DNA of 64,000 nt from Streptomyces sp. L-9-10 (GTDB lineage: Bacteria; Actinomycetota; Actinomycetes; Streptomycetales; Streptomycetaceae): the NCBI RefSeq assembly GCF_004151105.1, contig NZ_PHRF01000064.1, positions 62,001 to 126,000 on the forward strand, written 5' to 3'. The translations under genes and the position numbers were made by a program. The notes below the pieces were generated by a model, which worked only from the letters and a program-made list of their open reading frames with translations, was not told the DNA's origin and did not search any database. This document shows positions 8,925 through 18,048 of the stretch, in pieces (within the stretch, counting starts at the first letter, position 1; each line of letters starts with the position of its first letter).

Positions 8925-9707
8925 TCAGTACTTGGGTCCGACGCGCGCGTCCATGAGGGCGACGGACGCGCGCTTGGCGATGGAGATGTTCTGGACGCTA
9001 CGGTGCTGGTTGGCCGGCTTCCATTCGACGCCGACCGCGTCGAGGGCGTCGGTGAAGAGCCGCAGGATGTCGGCGGATCTGTTGGTGAAGAAGTAACGGG
9101 CGTACTCGTAGCGCTTCTTCTTGCCGCCGACCAGGCGAATGGTCCAGTTGGTGATGCGGCACCCGTCGGAGTGGATGAGGCCGCGGAGCAGTTCCCAGGG
9201 GTGATCGTCCACGACCTGCTGCTGCCAGGGTTCGAGGACGATGGGGCGATCGTGCTTCTTGCCCGGCGCGTGCTGAGGGAAGAGACATGGCCAGTGCCGG
9301 TCGTAGCTGGTGACCGCGACACATCCTTGCTTCCGCAGGAGGTACACGCCGGCCTTGGGGCGGACGGCGGCGATAGCGGCTTGGCACGCCGTGATGAGCC
9401 CGGGCCACGCATCAGCACACGCGATGCGTAAGTAGTGGCCGCTACGAGGATGCGGGCTGATGCAGCCGTCACCGAGAGAGAGGCCTAGCAGGTAGGCGTA
9501 CGAAGCGGAGTCTGCCGGCGTGGTCCGCACGGGCAAGCACCTCGGGCAGGGGTGAGCCTCCCCGAGCATGCGTGGCAGGGGCTCGATGCGGATCTGCCAT
9601 GAGCGGATCGCTGCCCGCGATATCCCGGTCTGCTTGCTCACGGAGTTGAGGCTGCGCCCCTGCGAGACGAGAGCAATCGCGTGCTTGCGGGTGTCAAGGT
9701 CGTACAT
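8925..9707 (-). CDS. HTH plus LAGLIDADG-like protein beside a tRNA
   Basis: A 260-residue protein. Residues 1-40 (DTRKHAIALVSQG, then VSKQTGISRAAIRSWQ) form a transposase/resolvase-type helix-turn-helix, followed by a CPRC pair. The rest carries two LAGLIDADG-type motifs, YLLGLSLGDGC and ELLRGLIHSDGC, each with the acidic residue that binds metal in homing endonucleases. It is probably a homing-endonuclease-derived DNA-binding protein or regulator; whether it cuts DNA cannot be told. The ATG at 9707 puts the HTH at the N-terminus. It lies downstream of, and codirectional with, the tRNA, about 110 bp away, and could be cotranscribed if the palindrome between them does not terminate. Base composition seems somewhat less GC-rich than its neighbours by eye. 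Confidence 0.8.
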   Translation of the reverse strand: MYDLDTRKHAIALVSQGRSLNSVSKQTGISRAAIRSWQIRIEPLPRMLGEAHPCPRCLPVRTTPADSASYAYLLGLSLGDGCISPHPRSGHYLRIACADAWPGLITACQAAIAAVRPKAGVYLLRKQGCVAVTSYDRHWPCLFPQHAPGKKHDRPIVLEPWQQQVVDDHPWELLRGLIHSDGCRITNWTIRLVGGKKKRYEYARYFFTNRSADILRLFTDALDAVGVEWKPANQHRSVQNISIAKRASVALMDARVGPKY

Positions 9708-9774
9708 GAGCGCGAGCCTGGCCGCGAGATTCGTGGCCGGGTGCCGGAACAACCCTGATTCACCGGGCCGAGTG

Positions 9775-9800
9775 AAGACCACCAATCGATTGGTGGTCTT
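9775..9800. terminator. Perfect 26-bp palindrome downstream of the tRNA
   Basis: The 13-bp half AAGACCACCAATC (9775-9787) is followed directly by its exact reverse complement (9788-9800). It lies 16 bp past the 3' end of the tRNA. It is most simply a tRNA terminator, but the absence of a loop also fits a dimeric DNA-binding site for the adjacent HTH protein. Confidence 0.6.
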
Positions 9801-9816
9801 GGAAACAAAGGGAAAG

Positions 9817-9889
9817 TGCCCTGGGTGGGATTCGAACCCACGCTGTCGGTGGTTTGAGCACCGTGTCTCTTCCGCTGGACTACCAGGGC
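9817..9889 (-). tRNA. tRNA with anticodon CAA and short variable loop
   Basis: A 73-nt cloverleaf can be drawn. The acceptor is GCCCTGG/CCAGGGC with discriminator A73. The anticodon stem CGGTG/CACCG encloses the loop CTCAAAC, so the anticodon is CAA (reads UUG, leucine). The T arm is GTGGG-TTCGAAT-CCCAC. The D arm has only three clean pairs (GTC/GAC). The variable region is 5 nt (ACAGC), whereas leucine tRNAs normally carry a long type II variable arm. No CCA is encoded. Leu is the nominal assignment from the anticodon, but the charging identity is uncertain. It has a plausible promoter and a downstream palindrome. Confidence 0.85.
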
Positions 9890-9904
9890 AGACCTTGACT
9901 TCAA

Positions 9905-9932
9905 AGGTTAGCGGAGACCCGCTGTGCCTCAA
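9905..9932 (-). promoter_or_regulatory. Promoter of the CAA tRNA
   Basis: On the minus strand TTGAGG (9932-9927) and TAACCT (9910-9905) are separated by 16 bp. The -10 ends 16 nt before the first base of the mature tRNA, leaving a short 5' leader for processing. Confidence 0.6.
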
Positions 9933-9990
9933 ACATACAGGAGCTCTGTAGTCTCGGGTAGCAGCACCCTGTCTGGAACGAGGAGCCCCC

Positions 9991-10647
9991 GTGACCGCCC
10001 CCGAGTCGCCCCAGCCCGTCGACGATGACGACAAGTCGCACGTTCCGCCGCTGACGACACGTGTCGTCATCGCCGAGGACGAGGCCCTGATCCGTCTTGA
10101 TCTCAAGGAGATGCTTGAGGAAGAGGGGTATTCGGTCGTCGGCGAGGCCGGTGACGGTGAGCGGGCCGTGGAGCTCGCGCGGGAGCATCGGCCGGATCTG
10201 GTGATCCTGGATGTGAAGATGCCCGTCCTGGACGGGATCTCCGCGGCCGAGAAGATCGCGGAGGAGTCCATCGCGCCGGTGCTGATGCTGACCGCGTTCT
10301 CGCAGCGTGATCTGGTGGAGCGGGCGCGGGACGCGGGGGCGATGGCGTATCTCGTGAAGCCGTTCAGCAAGAGTGATGTGGTGCCGGCCATCGAGATGGC
10401 GGTGTCGCGGTTCACGGAGCTGAGGACGCTGGAGCAGGAGGTCGCGGACCTTACGCTGCGGCTGGAGACGCGGAAGCTGGTGGACCGGGCGAAGTCGGTG
10501 CTGCAGACGCAGTACGGGCTGACGGAACCGGCGGCGTTCCGGTGGATTCAGAAGACGTCGATGGACCGTCGGATGTCGATGCAGCAGGTGGCGGAGGCGG
10601 TCATCGAGGACGCGGCGGAGAAGAAGGCGGCGAAGGGCGGCCAGTAG
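9991..10647 (+). CDS. pdtaR: ANTAR-domain response regulator
   Basis: A 218-residue two-domain regulator. Residues about 24-140 are a receiver domain, with TRVVIAEDEALIRLDL giving the acidic pocket, LVILDVKMPVLDG the phosphorylated aspartate and YLVKPFSKSD the conserved lysine. Residues about 150-215 form an ANTAR domain, including RAKSVLQTQYGLTE and FRWIQKTSMDRRMSM. ANTAR proteins bind tandem hairpins in nascent RNA and prevent termination. Overall it resembles PdtaR of mycobacteria. No partner histidine kinase is adjacent. Start GTG 9991 follows GAGGAG by 5 bp. The gene is transcribed away from the tRNA and is followed by a strong bidirectional hairpin. Confidence 0.93.
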   Translation: MTAPESPQPVDDDDKSHVPPLTTRVVIAEDEALIRLDLKEMLEEEGYSVVGEAGDGERAVELAREHRPDLVILDVKMPVLDGISAAEKIAEESIAPVLMLTAFSQRDLVERARDAGAMAYLVKPFSKSDVVPAIEMAVSRFTELRTLEQEVADLTLRLETRKLVDRAKSVLQTQYGLTEPAAFRWIQKTSMDRRMSMQQVAEAVIEDAAEKKAAKGGQ

Positions 10648-10700
10648 GCCGCGTAGCCGGGCCCCTGCGGCTCGTACGGTACGTACATCAGTACGCCAGG

Positions 10701-10731
10701 AAGCCCGCCCCGATTCGCTCGGGGCGGGCTT
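10701..10731. terminator. Bidirectional terminator between pdtaR and livF
   Basis: Arms AAGCCCGCCCCGA (10701-10713) and its exact complement (10719-10731) enclose the loop TTCGC, with AA upstream and TT downstream. It serves the convergent ends of pdtaR and livF. Confidence 0.85.
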
Positions 10732-10760
10732 CCCGCTCGTGTACGTCCGGTGCCCGGCGG

Positions 10761-11473
10761 TCAGTCCTCGCCCAGGTATGCCTTGCGTACGGACTCGTCG
10801 TGCAGCAGGTCCTGTCCGGTGCCGGAGAGGACGATCTTGCCGATCTCCATGACATGGCCCTGGTCGGCGAGTGAGAGCGCCGCCTGGGCGTTCTGTTCGA
10901 CGAGCAGGATCGTCGTGCCCTGCTGGCGCAGCTCGACGATGGTCTCCATGATCTTCTGCATCATGATCGGGGAGAGTCCCATGGAGGGCTCGTCGAGCAT
11001 GAGCAGCTTGGGCTGGGACATCAGGGCGCGTCCCATGGCGAGCATTTGCTGTTCGCCGCCGGAGAGGGTGCCCGCGGCCTGCTTCCGTCGTTCGCCCAGG
11101 ATGGGGAAGAGGTCGTAGGCGCGCTGGATGTCTTTTTCGATGCCGGCTTTGTCGGTCCTGAGGAACGCTCCGAGCTGGAGGTTCTCCGTGATGGTGAGCC
11201 GGGGGAAGATGTGCCGGCCTTCGGGGGAGTGGGCGAGGCCCAGCGCGACGATCTTGTGCGCGGGGATTCCCGAGAGGGGCTTCCCGTCGAAGGTGATGCG
11301 CCCGCCGGAGGGCTTGAGGAGCCCGGAGAGGGTGCGCAGGGTGGTGGTCTTGCCCGCACCGTTGGTGCCGATGAGGGTGACGACCTGGCCGGCTTCGACG
11401 CTGAAGGAGATGCCCTTGACCGCCTCGATCTTGCCGTAGGCGACTTTGAGGTCCTCGACCTCCAGGAGTGCGG

Positions 11474-11477
<4 letters not shown>
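10761..11477 (-). CDS. livF: Branched-chain amino-acid ABC transporter ATP-binding protein LivF
   Basis: A 238-residue ABC ATPase with Walker A GTNGAGKTT (about residue 38), signature LSGGEQQMLAMGRAL and Walker B LLMLDEPSMGLSP. Together with LivG it powers the LivHM permease for leucine, isoleucine, valine or related amino acids. It is the last gene of the livHMGF operon. Its GTG start overlaps the livG stop in a GTGA junction, which suggests translational coupling. Confidence 0.95.
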
Positions 11478-12363
<886 letters not shown>

Positions 12364-12367
<4 letters not shown>

Positions 12368-14073
12368 GCCCCCGCCTTGGCGGTGCTGACGCCCGCGCCG
12401 GGTTTGTCGTCGGGTACGTCGAGCTGGTCGGTCTCGTGGAATTCGAGCTGTGCGCGCCGGTTGGCGATGAGCCCTTCGGGGCGGAAGCGCATGAGGAGGA
12501 TGAGCGCGATTCCGAAGCCGAGGAGCTGGTAGTCCTGGAGGAACTGGAGCTTCGCCGGGATGAGGTAGAGCAGCGAGGCGCCGATGAGGGGGCCGCTGAT
12601 GGTGCCCATGCCGCCGAGGATGACGGCGGCGAGCAGGAAGGCGGAGTTGGGCGGTACGGGTCCGGCGAAGACGTACATCTCGGGGACCACGGTGTGCTGG
12701 ACGTGCGCCTGTACGGTGCCGGCGAGGCCGGCGAGGGTGGCGCCGAGGGCGAAGGCGATGAGTTTGACGCGGAAGCCGTTGATGCCCATGGCGGTGGCGG
12801 CGGTCTCGTCCTCGCGGATGGCGACCCAGGCGCGGCCGATGCGGGAGTTGCCCGCCCGGCTGAAGACGATCACCACGAGGATCATGGCGAGCAGCATCAG
12901 CAGGTAGTAGTTGGCGTAGGAGCCGAGTTCGAAGCCGAGAACGGTGTGGGATTCGCCGAAGTTGTACCCGAAGAAGTTGAGGTCGGGGATGTTCGGGACA
13001 CCGTTGGGGCCGTTGGTGATGCGCGGGCCGGAGACTCCGTCGAGGTTGCCGACGGCGATGCGGAAGATCTCTCCGAAGCCGAGGGTGACGATGGCGAGGT
13101 AGTCGCCGCGCAGTCGCAGGGTGGGCGCGCCGATGACGACGCCGAAGATCAGCGAGACGACGGCGCCGGTGAGGACGGCGGCCCAGAAGGGGAAGTGCAC
13201 GTCGAAGACGGACGCGGTGGTTCCGGAGACGAGGGCGGCGGTGTAGGCGCCGACGCCGAGGAACGCGACGTATCCGAGGTCGAGCAGGCCGGCGAGGCCG
13301 ACGACGATGTTCAGTCCGAGGGCGACGGTCGCGAAGATGAGGATGTTGACCGCGATCAGGGTGAACTGGTCGGTGTTCTGGGTGAAGGGGAAGGCCGCGG
13401 CGGCGACGAACGCGGCCGAGACGGCGATCAGCCGGTACTTGGTGGTGAGCCCGTTGAGGCGGGCGATGAGGCCGGCCTTGAAGAGCGCGGTGGCGGCGAA
13501 TCCGACGGTGAGGAGGTAGCCGGTGAAGAGTTCGGCGTACTCGGTGTCGATGCCGTAGGTGAAGACGAAGAGCCCGATGGCGAACGCGGCGACGATGATC
13601 AGGATCTCTGCCCAGGAGGGGAGTTCCTTGGGCCGCGTGGCTTTGCGGGTGTCGTCGGGCAGCAGGAAGGCCGCGACGACGGGGATGACGGTGACGACCG
13701 CCGCGACGAACCCGCCGGGTTCGAGGTTGACGACTCCGCCGAGTTCGACCGCGATGGCGATGACGGTGAACCAGGTGGTGGCCAGGCCGCCGAGGGCGAG
13801 CAGTTGGAGTGCCTTGGTGGAGCCGGTGGGGGTGAGCCAGCGCAGGCCCTTGATGCCGAGTGCGGAGAGCGCGAAGAGCGCGGTGAGCAGTCCGGCGGTG
13901 AGGGTGAGGACCTGGAGGCCGCCCGGGTAGCCGTAGACGGTGAGGTCGCCGGGGAACTCGGTGGTGTAGGTCCAGGAGAGGAAGGTGCTGGCCACGGTGG
14001 CGATGCCGCCGGCGAGGGCGAGCGCGCGCAGCTGCGTGGTGCGGGAGGAGGCTGTGTCGGTCATAGTTCTCAC
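12364..14073 (-). CDS. livM: Branched-chain amino-acid ABC permease LivM, with N-terminal extension
   Basis: A 569-residue integral membrane permease. The core LivM domain runs from about residue 230 (NILIFATVALGLNIVVGLAG) to about 525 and includes the cytoplasmic loop RNSRIGRAWVAIREDE-like segment that contacts the ATPase. Residues 1-220 are extra compared with a typical LivM of 300-420 residues and contain several further predicted membrane segments. The C-terminus is a short charged tail. Start GTG 14073 overlaps the livH stop (GTGA); ATG 14064 is an in-frame alternative. Confidence 0.92.
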
Positions 14074-15002
14074 GCCCGATCCGCGACGCGCTCACCGAGC
14101 AGGCCCTGTGGCCTGACGAGGAGCACGACGATGAGAAGTACGAACGCCCAGACGTTGGCCCAGGCGCCGCCGCCGAGCTGCTGCATGCCGGGGATTTCCT
14201 CGATGTAGGCGATCGACATGGCTTCGGCGAGGCCGAGGACGATGCCGCCGACCATGGCTCCGTAGATGTTGCCGATGCCTCCGAGGACGGCGGCGGTGAA
14301 CGCCTTGAGTCCGAGGAGGAAGCCCATTTCGAAGTTGATCTGGCCCTTGTCGAGACCGTAGGCGACCGCGGCGACCGCGGCGAAGGCGGCGCCGATGGCG
14401 AAGGCCATCACGATGATGCGGTCGGTGTTGATGCCCATGAGCTTGGCGGTGTCCCGGTCCTGGGACGTGGCCTGCATGGCGCGTCCGCTGCGGCTCTTGG
14501 AGACGAAGAGGCCGAGGGCGAGCATGCACAGGGGGGCGAGGACGAAGATGAACGCGTCGGCCCGCTGGATGTAGAGGTTGTCTGTCAGCTGGAAGGACTC
14601 ACCCTTGAACTCGGGGAAGCTGACGGCCTTCTTGGCGTCCGGGTAGAAGGCCCAGATGAGCTGCTGCAGTGTGATGGACAGGCCGATCGCGGTGATCAGC
14701 GGCGCGAGCCTGGGCGCTCCGCGCAGAGGGCGGTAGGCGAAGCGTTCTGCGGCGGTGGCCACGGCCACCGCGGCTATGGCGCCGCCTACGATCATGAGCG
14801 GGATCGCCACCAGCAGGGAGGTTCCACCGGGGAGCAAGGTGTAGGTGGTGAGGGCACCGAAGCCCCCGATCATGAAGATCTCGCCATGGGCGAAGTTGAT
14901 GAGCTGGACGATGCCGTAGACCATGGTGTACCCGATGGCGATCAAGCCGTAAAGGGCACCGAGGGCAAGGCCGTTGGCCAGCTGTTGCGGCAGTTCGTTC
15001 AC
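14070..15002 (-). CDS. livH: Branched-chain amino-acid ABC permease LivH
   Basis: A 310-residue membrane permease. The start NELPQQLANGLALGALYGLIAIGYTMVYG and FAHGEIFMIG are highly characteristic of LivH, and GINTDR with LGLKAFTAAVLGGIG near the C-terminus is the LivH cytoplasmic loop and following helix. It forms the translocation pore with LivM. It is the first gene of livHMGF, starting with GTG at 15002, 99 bp after livK with a strong hairpin between them. Confidence 0.95.
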   Translation of the reverse strand: MNELPQQLANGLALGALYGLIAIGYTMVYGIVQLINFAHGEIFMIGGFGALTTYTLLPGGTSLLVAIPLMIVGGAIAAVAVATAAERFAYRPLRGAPRLAPLITAIGLSITLQQLIWAFYPDAKKAVSFPEFKGESFQLTDNLYIQRADAFIFVLAPLCMLALGLFVSKSRSGRAMQATSQDRDTAKLMGINTDRIIVMAFAIGAAFAAVAAVAYGLDKGQINFEMGFLLGLKAFTAAVLGGIGNIYGAMVGGIVLGLAEAMSIAYIEEIPGMQQLGGGAWANVWAFVLLIVVLLVRPQGLLGERVADRA

Positions 15003-15035
15003 CGCAGGGCCTCCGATGAGCGTGTCGGATATGAC

Positions 15036-15069
15036 ACCGCGCGAGGGCGCTGTTGCGCCCTCGCGCGGT
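15036..15069 (-). terminator. Intercistronic hairpin between livK and livH
   Basis: A perfect 15-bp stem (15036-15050 with 15055-15069) closes a TGTT loop. It lies between the binding-protein gene and the permease/ATPase genes. Such hairpins commonly stabilise or terminate the upstream message, so that the binding protein is made in excess. Confidence 0.8.
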
Positions 15070-15101
15070 CCGGTCGTGGTGTGGGGGCTGTGTCCGGGAG
15101 G

Positions 15102-16331
15102 TCAGTCCTCGAACGTGGCGCTCTTGACGTCCTTCCAGGTGCCGCCTTCGACCTTGTACACGGTGAGCTGCTTGTTGGTCGTGTCGCCGTACTCGTCGAA
15201 GGAGACCTTGCCGGTCACTCCGTCGAAGGTGACCTTGCTGGTGGCCTCGACGACCTTCTCGCGGGCGTCGTCGGGGAGCTTGCCGTCGTTGGCGGCGACG
15301 ACGGCCTTGACGGCCTGGATGATCGTCCAGCCGGCGTCGTACGAGTAGCCGCCGTAGGCCGCGTACGGGTCCTTGTAGTTCTCGGCCGCGTAGTCGGCGA
15401 TGAACTTCTTGGCGGTGTCGAGCTTCTCCACGGGGTAGCCGATGGAGGTGGCGAAGTCACCGTCGTTGGACTCACCGGAGGCCGAGATGAAGTTCGGGTC
15501 GTAGATGCCGTCGCCACCCATGGTGGGGACCTTGGCGCCCGTCTTCTTGATCTGGTCGGAGAGCAGTCCGCCCTCGGGGTACTGGCCGCCGAAGTAGACG
15601 GAGTCGGCGCCCGAGGCCTTGACCTTGTCGGCGGTGGAGGAGAAGTCGGTCTCCTTGACCGTGACGTGGTCGGTGCCGACGACCTTGCCGCCGAGGCGCT
15701 CGAACTCCGCGGAGAAGATCGCGGCGAGGCCGGCGCCGTAGGTCTGCTTGTCGTCGACGACGAAGACCTTCCGCTTCTTGGCGTCGTTGTAGTAGTACTG
15801 CGCGGCGAACTTGCCCTGGACGACGTCCGTGGCGGCCGTGCGGAAGTACGACGCGAAGGGACGCTTGAGGTCGCCCTTGGCCCAGTTGTCGCCCTGGCTC
15901 AGCGCCGGGTTGGTGTTGGCGGGGGAGACCTGGACGAGCTTGGCGGTGTTGAACACGCCCTGCATCGACTGCGCGACGCCGGAGTTCAGCGGGCCGACGA
16001 CGCCGAGGACGTCCTTGTTGCCGACGAGCTTGGTGGCGTTCGCCTGGCCGGAGGCCGGGACGGCCTGGTCGTCGAGGGCCTCGATCTTGAACTCGACGCC
16101 CGGGACCTCGTTGGTCTTGTTCGCGGTCTTGGCGGCGAGGTCGACGGAGTTCTTGATGCCCTGGCCGAGCGCGGAGAGCGATCCGGTGAGCGGCGCGTCG
16201 ACACCGATGACGACGGTTATCTTGTCGCTATCCCCGGTGCTCTTGCCTTCGTCGCGAGATCCACAAGCGGTGAGTGTCAGTGCTCCCGTGGTGATCACGG
16301 TGGTGAGGATGAGCAAGGAACGGTGTCGCAC
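15102..16331 (-). CDS. livK: Branched-chain amino-acid ABC transporter substrate-binding lipoprotein
   Basis: A 409-residue periplasmic-binding-protein-fold (type I) lipoprotein. The N-terminus ends in the lipobox LTAC at about residue 23. The mature part begins with a charged linker, followed by VVIGVDAPLTGSLSALGQGI and VVGPLNSGVAQSMQGVF, typical of LivK-type leucine/isoleucine/valine-binding proteins. It captures amino acid outside the membrane and hands it to LivHM. ATG 16331 follows a purine-rich GGGAAAGG. It is the first gene of the liv locus. Confidence 0.94.
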   Translation of the reverse strand: MRHRSLLILTTVITTGALTLTACGSRDEGKSTGDSDKITVVIGVDAPLTGSLSALGQGIKNSVDLAAKTANKTNEVPGVEFKIEALDDQAVPASGQANATKLVGNKDVLGVVGPLNSGVAQSMQGVFNTAKLVQVSPANTNPALSQGDNWAKGDLKRPFASYFRTAATDVVQGKFAAQYYYNDAKKRKVFVVDDKQTYGAGLAAIFSAEFERLGGKVVGTDHVTVKETDFSSTADKVKASGADSVYFGGQYPEGGLLSDQIKKTGAKVPTMGGDGIYDPNFISASGESNDGDFATSIGYPVEKLDTAKKFIADYAAENYKDPYAAYGGYSYDAGWTIIQAVKAVVAANDGKLPDDAREKVVEATSKVTFDGVTGKVSFDEYGDTTNKQLTVYKVEGGTWKDVKSATFED

Positions 16332-16719
16332 GATGAATCCTTTCCCTGGCGCGGCCTCCTCTGCTGAGGTGCCGTTCGCGTTCGCCGGGCCGCTCCGGCG
16401 GGTAGGTGGAGCGAGCCGGGTGCATGTCCGGCGGCGCGGTGACTGGCCGTGACTCTAAGCGCAGGTGAGGGGGTCGTGGAGTGGTGCGCGAAGGATGTGA
16501 CTGTCTTGTTATGCCGGGGCCAACGCTTGGCGGCCTCAGTCCGGGCGAATAGGGCGTTTCCCGGCTTTCTCAAAACGACCACATGGTGAGAACGTGCAGT
16601 TCCGCTAAGGTACTTGGGCCCATTTTGGTGCTGACTTCCCAATCGGGCACGGGTGGACGGGAAAGCGGGCAGCGGGGGTGCGCGTGCGGGCAGCGGAAGG
16701 GCCCTCGTTCACCTCGTTG
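16332..16719. other. 388-bp gap upstream of livK
   Basis: No convincing gene is present. It must hold the livK promoter, but I could not pick a strong hexamer pair. A 6-bp inverted repeat TTCTCA (16567-16572) / TGAGAA (16587-16592) lies about 240 bp upstream of livK and could be a regulator site. Confidence 0.5.
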
Positions 16720-17202
16720 TTACACAGCGTGATGTCGGACGGGGGTTCCGGGGGCGGTTTCCCGTAGCTGCCTCGCCGTTGTCCAGTCCGGTTCGCGCCA
16801 GTTTTCCGAGCTGCCGGTGGCGCCGTTCGCGGCGGCGCACCGTTCCGCGGTCCTGCGGTCGATCAGGGCCTCCGCCGCCGCGCCGCCGTACTTCGTCCGC
16901 TCGGCGCGCGCCGCCGCCACGACCTCTTCGTGGATGGCGTACTGCTCGTTGGACAGCCCTTTCTGTTCCCAGTCGAGCCCTGCCCACTCGGAGCCCTTGA
17001 GGGCTTCCTTCGCCCAGTACGAGACGAGCGCGGCGCAGAGCTCGGCGGGGGTGGTGCGGTGTGCCGCGGGGGTGGCGTCCGGATCGGGCGCGGCGGATCC
17101 GCCACCACCGCAACCGGTCAGCGCGCCGCCGAGCAGGGCGGTGCAGAGCGCGAGTGCGCATCGGGCGGCCGGGCGGAACCCGCGCTGTCCGGCCGTCGTC
17201 AT
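16720..17202 (-). CDS. Small lipoprotein of unknown function
   Basis: A 160-residue protein with a basic N-terminus, hydrophobic segment ALALCTALLGGALTGC and a lipobox cysteine, so it is probably an anchored extracellular lipoprotein. The mature part starts with a glycine-rich linker and contains a mostly helical segment with four charged clusters; I recognise no domain. The ATG at 17202 is preferred because longer starts would run into the hairpin at 17236-17268. TACCCT (17214-17209) lies 6 nt upstream, so the transcript may be leaderless. Confidence 0.75.
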   Translation of the reverse strand: MTTAGQRGFRPAARCALALCTALLGGALTGCGGGGSAAPDPDATPAAHRTTPAELCAALVSYWAKEALKGSEWAGLDWEQKGLSNEQYAIHEEVVAAARAERTKYGGAAAEALIDRRTAERCAAANGATGSSENWREPDWTTARQLRETAPGTPVRHHAV

Positions 17203-17235
17203 GGGCGAAGGGTAGGCGGTGTTCCGGGCACCCAC

Positions 17236-17268
17236 AAGGGCGCGTACGGACATCCCGTACGCGCCCTT
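17236..17268 (-). terminator. Terminator after the hotdog thioesterase
   Basis: Arms AAGGGCGCGTACGG (17236-17249) and its exact complement (17255-17268) enclose ACATC. It lies between the thioesterase end at 17338 and the lipoprotein start at 17202, both on the minus strand. Confidence 0.75.
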
Positions 17269-17337
17269 GTATGTGTTTATGGCCCTCCGGGAGAGGCGGG
17301 TGGGCCGTGTGCCGCGGCCGTTGGTCCGGCGCGGCGA

Positions 17338-17835
17338 CTACTCGGGCGCGGTGTCCGTGCCGGCGTCGGTGCCGGTGCTGATGTCGGCGTCGCGCAGCAG
17401 GCAGGTCAGCCGGGCGCTGCAGACCCGCTTGTCCGACTCGTCGGTGATGGCGATCTCGTAGGTCGCGGTGGAGCGGCCGCGGTGGACGGGGGTGGCGACG
17501 CCCGTGACCAGTCCGCTCCGTACCCCCCGGTGGTGGGTGCAGTTGAGGTCCACGCCCACGGCGACCTTGCCCGCGCCGCCGTGCAGCATGGCGCCGACGG
17601 AGCCGAGGGTCTCGGCGAGCACGGCGGAGGCGCCGCCGTGCAGCAGCCCGTACGGCTGGGTGTTGCCCTCAACCGGCATGGTGCCGACGACGCGTTCCGC
17701 GGAGGCCTCGACGATCCGCACCTCCATGCGCGTGCCGAGATGGCCCGCGGAGAAGAGCGCGGGCAGGTCGACGCCGAGCACGGCGTATTCGTCGATGATC
17801 TCCTGCGGGAACTTCGTGGAGGGCTGCTCACCCAT
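17338..17835 (-). CDS. PaaI-type hotdog-fold thioesterase
   Basis: A 165-residue protein with the hotdog signature GLLHGGASAVLAETLGSVGA followed by VGVDLNCTHHRGVRSG, as in PaaI/YbdB-type acyl-CoA thioesterases. These cytosolic enzymes hydrolyse acyl- or aryl-CoA thioesters; the substrate here is unknown. The ATG at 17835 (MGEQPSTKF) was chosen because upstream in-frame codons encode low-complexity, arginine-rich sequence. It is monocistronic, with a terminator downstream. Confidence 0.88.
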   Translation of the reverse strand: MGEQPSTKFPQEIIDEYAVLGVDLPALFSAGHLGTRMEVRIVEASAERVVGTMPVEGNTQPYGLLHGGASAVLAETLGSVGAMLHGGAGKVAVGVDLNCTHHRGVRSGLVTGVATPVHRGRSTATYEIAITDESDKRVCSARLTCLLRDADISTGTDAGTDTAPE

Positions 17836-17979
17836 GGGCCCGGCTCCGATCGGCTGCGGTGGTGGCGTACGGGGGGACGTGGCGTGTGTACGTGCGTGAC
17901 GTACGCAGGTACGTGCTCTGTGCACCGTCTTGCATATCAGACGGCTGAGCAAACGCTTAGCCCCGCCCGTTCATTCCGC

Positions 17980-18048
17980 TGCCCGAAGCGCGGGACCACC
18001 CGGAGCGCACGGCCGCCCGGAGCGCACGACCTACTCGAAGCGCACGAC
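17980..18048 (-). repeat. 17-bp tandem repeat starting in the last codons of the YdeP-type gene
   Basis: Four units of 17-18 bp with the shared core GTGCGCTYCGGG (minus strand) run from inside the last codons (18048) past the stop (18033-18031) to 17980. The first unit contains the TAG stop. Confidence 0.8.

Noticed and set aside
8925..10415. Extension of the LAGLIDADG frame upstream to 10415
   Set aside because: It would run through the tRNA gene and antisense to pdtaR; the HTH domain starts naturally at the ATG at 9707.
12436..14208. 590-codon plus-strand frame opposite livM and livG
   Set aside because: Asp/Glu/Gly-rich shadow translation; the minus-strand transporter motifs are unambiguous.
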